From positions 124,001 through 188,000 of the forward strand of contig NZ_JBEQCS010000007.1 in NCBI RefSeq assembly GCF_046054195.1: a DNA stretch of 64,000 nt, in the 5' to 3' direction. The notes beneath the pieces are model-generated. The model searched no databases, was not told the origin of the DNA, and was given only the letters and a program-made list of their open reading frames with translations. Positions 59,155 through 64,000 of this stretch are shown one piece after another (the stretch's first letter is position 1; every line of letters begins with the position of its first letter). Source of the stretch: Celerinatantimonas sp046054195 (GTDB taxonomy: Bacteria > Pseudomonadota > Gammaproteobacteria > Enterobacterales > Celerinatantimonadaceae). The position numbers and the translations under genes are program-made.

Positions 59155-59204
59155 ACAAGCTATAATTCGGCGTTTAGCGTCGTGAGATTAGGCTGTATTG
59201 ATTG

Positions 59205-60167
59205 ATGAAACTGATCCGAGGCATAGACAACATTCGAGCTGAACATGCTGGTAGCGTGTTAACGATTGGCAACTTTGATGGTGTCCATCGCGGTCATCAG
59301 CAGGTAATTACGCAATTATTAGAAAAAGCTAGGGCCTGCGGTAAAAAAGCAACTGTGATGCTTTTTGAACCACAACCGATGGAATTTTTTGCGCCAGATA
59401 AAGCACCAGAGCGGATCAGTTCATTTCGTGATAAATATTGTCAGCTAGCGGCACTTGGTGTTGACCAGCTGCTTGTTGTGCGTTTTTGTCAGCAGTTTTC
59501 CTCTTTTAGCGCAGAGCAATTTATTGAGCAACTGTTGGTCAAAAAGCTTGCGGTCAACCACTTAGTGATCGGTGATGATTTTCGCTTTGGTAAAGCTCGC
59601 CGAGGTGATTATGCGATGCTGTGTGAAGCGGGCGAGCAATATGGCTTTTCAGTGCAAAATACTCAGTCTTTTTGTCAAAAAGGTCAGCGGGTTAGTAGCA
59701 CAGGCATTCGCCAAGGCTTACATGACGGTGATTTCGACAGAGTGAGTCAATGGCTGGGGCGACGCTATCAAATTAGCGCCAAAGTCAGTTACGGCCAGCA
59801 GTTGGGTCGAACGTTAGGATTCCCAACTGCCAATCTGCGCCTTCCTCGAGGCTCAAGTCCGTTGCGCGGCGTTTATGCGGTACTGGTGCGACAGCTCAAT
59901 GGGCAAGAAGTGTGCTGGCCTGCAATTGCTAATTTAGGCAAACGACCGACCGCTAATGGTCGCGATTTGCTTTTAGAAGTACATATTCTAAATCAAAAGC
60001 TGTCTTTGTATGGACAGCGCTTAGTGGTTGAACCACTTTGGAAATTAAGAGACGAAGTAAAATTTGATTCGTTGGATGCGTTAAAAACACAAGTTGACGC
60101 GGATATTCGACGGGCAAGAATTTGGTTTAATAACCAAGATTATCTAACTGGAACTGTGGATCGATGA
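59205..60167 (+). CDS. ribF: Bifunctional riboflavin kinase / FAD synthetase
   Basis: Phosphorylates riboflavin to FMN and adenylylates it to FAD. The ATG start gives MKLIRGIDNIRAEHAGSVLT (320 residues). The N-terminal FAD synthetase has TIGNFDGVHRGHQQVI and VIGDDFRFGKARRGD, and the C-terminal kinase has LGRTLGFPTANLRLP and VYAVLV. It overlaps ileS by ATGA, as in E. coli. Confidence 0.97.
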   Translation: MKLIRGIDNIRAEHAGSVLTIGNFDGVHRGHQQVITQLLEKARACGKKATVMLFEPQPMEFFAPDKAPERISSFRDKYCQLAALGVDQLLVVRFCQQFSSFSAEQFIEQLLVKKLAVNHLVIGDDFRFGKARRGDYAMLCEAGEQYGFSVQNTQSFCQKGQRVSSTGIRQGLHDGDFDRVSQWLGRRYQISAKVSYGQQLGRTLGFPTANLRLPRGSSPLRGVYAVLVRQLNGQEVCWPAIANLGKRPTANGRDLLLEVHILNQKLSLYGQRLVVEPLWKLRDEVKFDSLDALKTQVDADIRRARIWFNNQDYLTGTVDR

Positions 60168-62980
60168 GCGATTATAAAGATACGTTAAATCTGCCAAGCA
60201 CCGACTTTCCGATGCGAGGCAATCTGGCTAAACGTGAGCCAGCCATGTTGCAACGTTGGCAAGAAAAAGGCTTATATCAGGCTATCCGGGCCGCCAAAAA
60301 AGGGAAAAAATCCTTCATTTTGCATGATGGTCCTCCTTATGCGAACGGCAACCTTCATTTAGGCCATGCGGTTAACAAAATCTTAAAAGACTTCATTATT
60401 AAATCGAAAACGCTCTCTGATTATGATGCTCCATATATTCCAGGTTGGGATTGCCATGGGTTGCCGATTGAACTTCAGGTAGAAAAAAAGGTTGGTAAAC
60501 CTGGTCGTAAAGTGACCGCTGCTGAATTTCGCGAAAAATGCCGTGAATATGCTGCCAAACAGATTGATGGTCAGCGCAAAGACTTTATCCGTATGGGAGT
60601 GATTGGCGATTGGCAAAATCCTTATCGCACCATGGATTTTAAAACCGAAGCCAATACTATCCGTGCTTTGGCTAAAATTGTTGAGAATGGCCACCTATTG
60701 CGCGGTTCTAAACCTGTGCATTGGTGTTTAGATTGTGGTTCAGCACTGGCAGAAGCTGAAGTTGAATACGAAGACCGTGAAAGTTTCGCCATTGATGTGC
60801 GCTTTCCAGCAGCAGACCCTGTTGAGTTGACCAGTAAATTTGGCACAACTGTCGGGGAAGGCCCTGTCTCTGTTGTCATTTGGACGACAACGCCTTGGAC
60901 ACTTGCGGCTAACTGTGCTGTTTCATTAAACGCTCGTCTGAGTTATGTCTTGGTTGAAATCAATGGCCTTGATGGCATTGAGCGGATTGTTTGTGCTGAA
61001 GATTTACTTGAGCCAATGATGCAGCGCGTGGGAATCGAAGCATACAAAGTGTTAGGTTCATGCATGGGCCAAGATCTTGAACTGCTGCAGTTGAACCATC
61101 CGTTTAACGATTATCAGGTGCCAATTATTTTAGGTGACCATGTCACCACTGAATCAGGTACTGGTTGTGTTCACACCGCGCCTGCTCATGGTCAAGACGA
61201 CTATGTTGTTTGCCAGCAATACAATGTTGAATCGCGTGACATCGTAGGCCCTACGGGTGTTTATCTACCCGGCACGCCTTATTTTGAAGGAATGCATATC
61301 TTCAAAGCAAACGATGCTATTTTTGATCTGCTGCGTGAGAAAAAGAATTTATTTTATTTAGATAAAATCGTGCACAGTTATCCTCATTGCTGGCGCCATA
61401 AAACGCCAATTATCTTCCGTGCTACGCCGCAGTGGTTTATTGGCATGGATAAAACTGGATTGCGTGCTCAAGCTTTAAGCGAAATTGAAGAAACTCGCTG
61501 GATCCCTGCTTGGGGACAAAATCGAATTGAATCGATGGTCGCCAACCGTCCTGACTGGTGTATCTCTCGTCAGCGCACGTGGGGTACGCCAATTGCTTTG
61601 TTTGTGCACAAAGAAACCAACGAGATTCATCCTCGCAGCGTCGAGTTGATGGAAGAAGTGGCTAAACGCGTTGAAAAATCCGGTATTCAGGCTTGGTTTG
61701 ATTTAACCGAAGAAGATTTACTCGGGGAAGAAGCCAAAGATTATCGCAAAGTGCAAGATACGTTGGATGTCTGGTTCGATTCAGGCTCAACTCACTTTAG
61801 TGTTGCCAGTGAGCGTGAAGAGCTCGCCGGTCGCGATATCGATATGTATCTGGAAGGCTCTGACCAGCATCGAGGTTGGTTCCAGTCTTCGTTGATGATT
61901 TCAACCGCGATTCATGGCCGTGCACCATACAAACAGGTGTTGACTCATGGTTTTACCGTTGATGGTGAAGGGAAAAAATTCTCTAAATCGCTAGGTAATG
62001 GGATTGCCCCTCAAGACATCTGGAACAAATTAGGTGCTGATATCTTGCGGTTGTGGATTGCATCAACCAACTACACAGCTGAAATGACCGTGTCTGATGA
62101 AATTATCAAACATGCCGCCGATGCTTATCGTCGTATCCGTAATACATCACGGTTCTTGTTGGCCAACTTAAGTGGTTTTGAACCAACTTCAGATATGGTT
62201 GCCACCGATGATATGGTTGAGTTGGACCGCTGGATGCTACAGCGCGCTGTTGCCACTCAACAGACTATTGTTGAAGCGTATGAAAACTATCAGTTCCATG
62301 TTGTATATCAGACACTGATGCATTTCTGCTCAATTGAATTGGGTAGTTTTTATCTGGATATCATCAAAGACCGTCAATACACCGCGAAAGCAGATGGTCA
62401 CGCACGTCGTTCTTGTCAGAGTGCTTTGTACCATATCGCTGAGGCTCTAACGCGCTGGATTGCGCCAATTTTGAGCTTTACTGCGGATGAAATTTGGCAA
62501 GCGCTACCAGGTGAGCGAGATGAATTTGTTTTCACTGGTACTTGGTATGAAGACTTTGGCTGTCAGGTCGACTCTCAAGCTGACCGATTCTGGCAAGAAA
62601 TTCAAAATGCGCGCGATGAAGTGAACAAAGTCCTTGAACAAGCCCGTAATGACAAACAGATTGGTGGCCAGCTAGAAGCCAAAGTTACCTTGTTTGCAAC
62701 TGGTAAACTCAAAGCTGATTTAGAGCATTTAGAAGACGAACTGCGCTTTGTGTTACTTACCAGTGATGCATCCGTTAGCGATTTATCCGAGGCGCCAGAC
62801 AATGCGCAGGATACTGAGCTGGATGGACTTAAAGTGCTCGTTGAAAAAGCACCGGGTGAGAAATGTGAACGCTGCTGGCAGCATCGCACTGATGTTGGTG
62901 CAGACCCTGAGCATCCGACTTTGTGTGGCCGTTGTGCCACGAACGTAGCAGGCGCTGGTGAACAGCGTAAATTTGCTTAA
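60164..62980 (+). CDS. ileS: Isoleucyl-tRNA synthetase
   Basis: Charges tRNA-Ile with isoleucine. The 938-residue product has E. coli length. Class I motifs are HLGH (residues 65-68) and the KMSKS equivalent, which reads KFSKS (605-609). The editing domain shows VIWTTTPWTL and GTGCVHTAPAHG, and the C-terminus has the zinc-binding CERCWQHR...CGRC. It overlaps ribF by four bases and lspA by one. The Phe in the KMSKS loop differs from E. coli but the Lys, Ser, Lys, Ser are kept. Confidence 0.98.
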   Translation: MSDYKDTLNLPSTDFPMRGNLAKREPAMLQRWQEKGLYQAIRAAKKGKKSFILHDGPPYANGNLHLGHAVNKILKDFIIKSKTLSDYDAPYIPGWDCHGLPIELQVEKKVGKPGRKVTAAEFREKCREYAAKQIDGQRKDFIRMGVIGDWQNPYRTMDFKTEANTIRALAKIVENGHLLRGSKPVHWCLDCGSALAEAEVEYEDRESFAIDVRFPAADPVELTSKFGTTVGEGPVSVVIWTTTPWTLAANCAVSLNARLSYVLVEINGLDGIERIVCAEDLLEPMMQRVGIEAYKVLGSCMGQDLELLQLNHPFNDYQVPIILGDHVTTESGTGCVHTAPAHGQDDYVVCQQYNVESRDIVGPTGVYLPGTPYFEGMHIFKANDAIFDLLREKKNLFYLDKIVHSYPHCWRHKTPIIFRATPQWFIGMDKTGLRAQALSEIEETRWIPAWGQNRIESMVANRPDWCISRQRTWGTPIALFVHKETNEIHPRSVELMEEVAKRVEKSGIQAWFDLTEEDLLGEEAKDYRKVQDTLDVWFDSGSTHFSVASEREELAGRDIDMYLEGSDQHRGWFQSSLMISTAIHGRAPYKQVLTHGFTVDGEGKKFSKSLGNGIAPQDIWNKLGADILRLWIASTNYTAEMTVSDEIIKHAADAYRRIRNTSRFLLANLSGFEPTSDMVATDDMVELDRWMLQRAVATQQTIVEAYENYQFHVVYQTLMHFCSIELGSFYLDIIKDRQYTAKADGHARRSCQSALYHIAEALTRWIAPILSFTADEIWQALPGERDEFVFTGTWYEDFGCQVDSQADRFWQEIQNARDEVNKVLEQARNDKQIGGQLEAKVTLFATGKLKADLEHLEDELRFVLLTSDASVSDLSEAPDNAQDTELDGLKVLVEKAPGEKCERCWQHRTDVGADPEHPTLCGRCATNVAGAGEQRKFA

Positions 62981-63477
62981 TGGTTCGCTCTAATGCATTG
63001 CGCTGGCTGTGGCTCAGCGCTGTGATGTTGCTCATCGATCAGATTAGCAAGCATGTGGTGGCCGGCTCGATGGCATTGTTTGAGTCTAAGCCCGTCACCA
63101 GTTTCTTTAATCTGGTTTATGTCCATAATTATGGCGCGGCCTTTAGCTTTCTAGATTCTCAAGGTGGGATGCAGCGCTGGTTCTTTACCGTATTAGCGGT
63201 GGTGGTCTGCTTATTCTTGGTCTTTTGTCTTAAGCGGATGAAAAAGCATCAACCGATAAGTGCCGCCGGATACGCGCTGATTATCAGTGGCGCGTTGGGC
63301 AATGTGATTGATCGCTTATTATACGGTTATGTAATCGATTTTCTGGATGCGCATTATGGCGGTTATCATTGGCCGGCATTTAATGTTGCTGACAGCTGCA
63401 TCTGTGTCGGTGCGGTTTTATTGATCCTCGATAGCTTTATTCATCCGAGCAAACGCAACGCCAAGGAGTCATCATGA
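62980..63477 (+). CDS. lspA: Lipoprotein signal peptidase
   Basis: Aspartyl signal peptidase II in the inner membrane, cleaving signal peptides of diacylglyceryl-prolipoproteins produced by Lgt. The 165-residue product has four hydrophobic helices and the catalytic Asp pair: NVIDRLLYGYVIDFLD (Asp near 120) and FNVADSCICVG (Asp near 140). It overlaps ileS by one base (TAATG) and fkpB by four. Confidence 0.97.
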   Translation: MVRSNALRWLWLSAVMLLIDQISKHVVAGSMALFESKPVTSFFNLVYVHNYGAAFSFLDSQGGMQRWFFTVLAVVVCLFLVFCLKRMKKHQPISAAGYALIISGALGNVIDRLLYGYVIDFLDAHYGGYHWPAFNVADSCICVGAVLLILDSFIHPSKRNAKESS

Positions 63478-63914
63478 TTGAGCAAGGCTCGAAGGTCTGT
63501 TTGCACTTTGTGCTGGTTAAAACAGATGGACAGGTTGTTGAATCAACCTATGAACGAGGCCATCCAGTTGATTTAACAATCGGTGATGGCCATCTTCCGC
63601 CAAGCTTTGAGCATTATCTGCTGGGCCTTAATGTAGGTGATAAGCAGCAGTGGGAGCTTAGCGCTGACAAGGCGTTCGGTGAACACTTAAGTGAACGGGT
63701 AAGTTATTTTACTCGCGATCAATTTCCATCGGATGAAGCGTTGAAAGTTGGCATGGTGATGGGGTTCTCTCAGCCTAATGGGGCTGAATTGCCAGGGATT
63801 ATTCAAGCCATAGAAGGCGATAGCGTGACTGTCGATTTTAACCATCCGTTGGCGGGTGAGCCAATTGTGTTTGCCGTTGAAATCGTCTCTTATGAAACAC
63901 CTGACCGGAGGTAA
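63474..63914 (+). CDS. fkpB: FKBP-type peptidyl-prolyl isomerase FkpB (SlpA)
   Basis: SlyD-like peptidyl-prolyl isomerase with a chaperone insert. The 146-residue product shows VCLHFVLVKTDGQVVESTYE, the flap with VGDKQQWELSADKAFG and VDFNHPLAGEPIVFAVEI, the family C-terminal block. It lies between lspA and ispH, as in E. coli. Confidence 0.95.
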   Translation: MIEQGSKVCLHFVLVKTDGQVVESTYERGHPVDLTIGDGHLPPSFEHYLLGLNVGDKQQWELSADKAFGEHLSERVSYFTRDQFPSDEALKVGMVMGFSQPNGAELPGIIQAIEGDSVTVDFNHPLAGEPIVFAVEIVSYETPDRR

Positions 63915-63916
63915 AA

Positions 63917-64000
63917 GTGGAGATTATTTTAGCTAATCCACGAGGTTTTTGTGCCGGTGTCGATAGAGCTATCTCTATTGTTGAGCGGGCGTTGGAGCTA
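63917..64000 (+). CDS. ispH: 4-hydroxy-3-methylbut-2-enyl diphosphate reductase, 5' part
   Basis: Last enzyme of the MEP isoprenoid pathway, an iron-sulphur reductase. Only 28 codons lie in the window, but ILANPRGFCAGVDRAISIVE with the first cluster Cys is decisive. It starts with GTG, six bases after GGAGG, directly after the fkpB stop. Confidence 0.95.
   Translation, partial: MEIILANPRGFCAGVDRAISIVERALEL

Noticed and set aside
1..64000. Mobile elements, CRISPR arrays or anti-phage islands
   Set aside because: No transposase, integrase, direct-repeat array or defence gene was recognised; gene order is conserved throughout.

Overview
The window reads as one contiguous stretch of a gammaproteobacterial chromosome of moderate GC, packed with conserved housekeeping genes. 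Gene content and order recall Enterobacterales, Vibrionales and Aeromonadales: yqgF-yqgE-gshB-rsmE-sprT-metK, tkt-pgk-fba, the zapA/6S RNA/fau region, ubiH-ubiI, cca...ygiM...ygiF...glnE...hldE, aroF-tyrA, rpsP-rimM-trmD-rplS, mutH-rppH-ptsP-lgt-thyA and nhaA-nhaR-rpsT-murJ-ribF-ileS-lspA-fkpB-ispH. A Vibrio-type thymidylate synthase, a HlyU-type regulator and an exeAB pair point toward the Vibrio/Aeromonas side. I cannot name the genus. I see no insertion sequence, prophage, CRISPR array, tRNA or rRNA.

Layout. 0-7 kb (minus strand): a partial SbmA-like peptide transporter, glutathione and RNA-modification genes, MetJ-controlled metK, and a ClC antiporter. 7.8-13.5 kb (plus): transketolase, phosphoglycerate kinase and class II aldolase, with two HexR-like boxes before pgk, then a YggE-like periplasmic protein. 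13.5-17.8 kb (minus): serA, rpiA, fau, a DUF481 outer-membrane protein, 6S RNA and zapA. 18-21 kb (plus): ygfB, ubiH, ubiI. 21-38 kb: the cca-ygiM-ygiF-glnE-hldE scaffold, interrupted by exeAB, an AraE-like sugar porter, a phosphate transporter pair, a chemoreceptor and an LpxL acyltransferase. 38-42.4 kb (minus): a CstA/BtsT-type transporter with its BtsS/BtsR two-component system and a matching tandem operator. 42.5-47 kb (plus): aroF-tyrA and the rpsP operon. 47-53.7 kb: a lone E-set protein, mutH, a 670-bp non-coding region rich in DnaA boxes, then rppH-ptsP-lgt and thyA. 53.9-64 kb: nhaA, a small secreted protein, nhaR, hlyU, rpsT, and the murJ-ribF-ileS-lspA-fkpB-ispH run, cut by the window end.

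The most notable non-coding signals are the DnaA-box cluster beside mutH (the position of the E. coli DnaA-reactivating sequence DARS2), the BtsR direct-repeat operator, the HexR-like and MetJ sites, a 6S RNA whose usual fau partner is separated from it by a DUF481 gene, and a structured leader with a terminator-like hairpin before clcA. No wholly new multi-gene system is evident. The least explained protein is the 119-residue secreted product between nhaA and nhaR.
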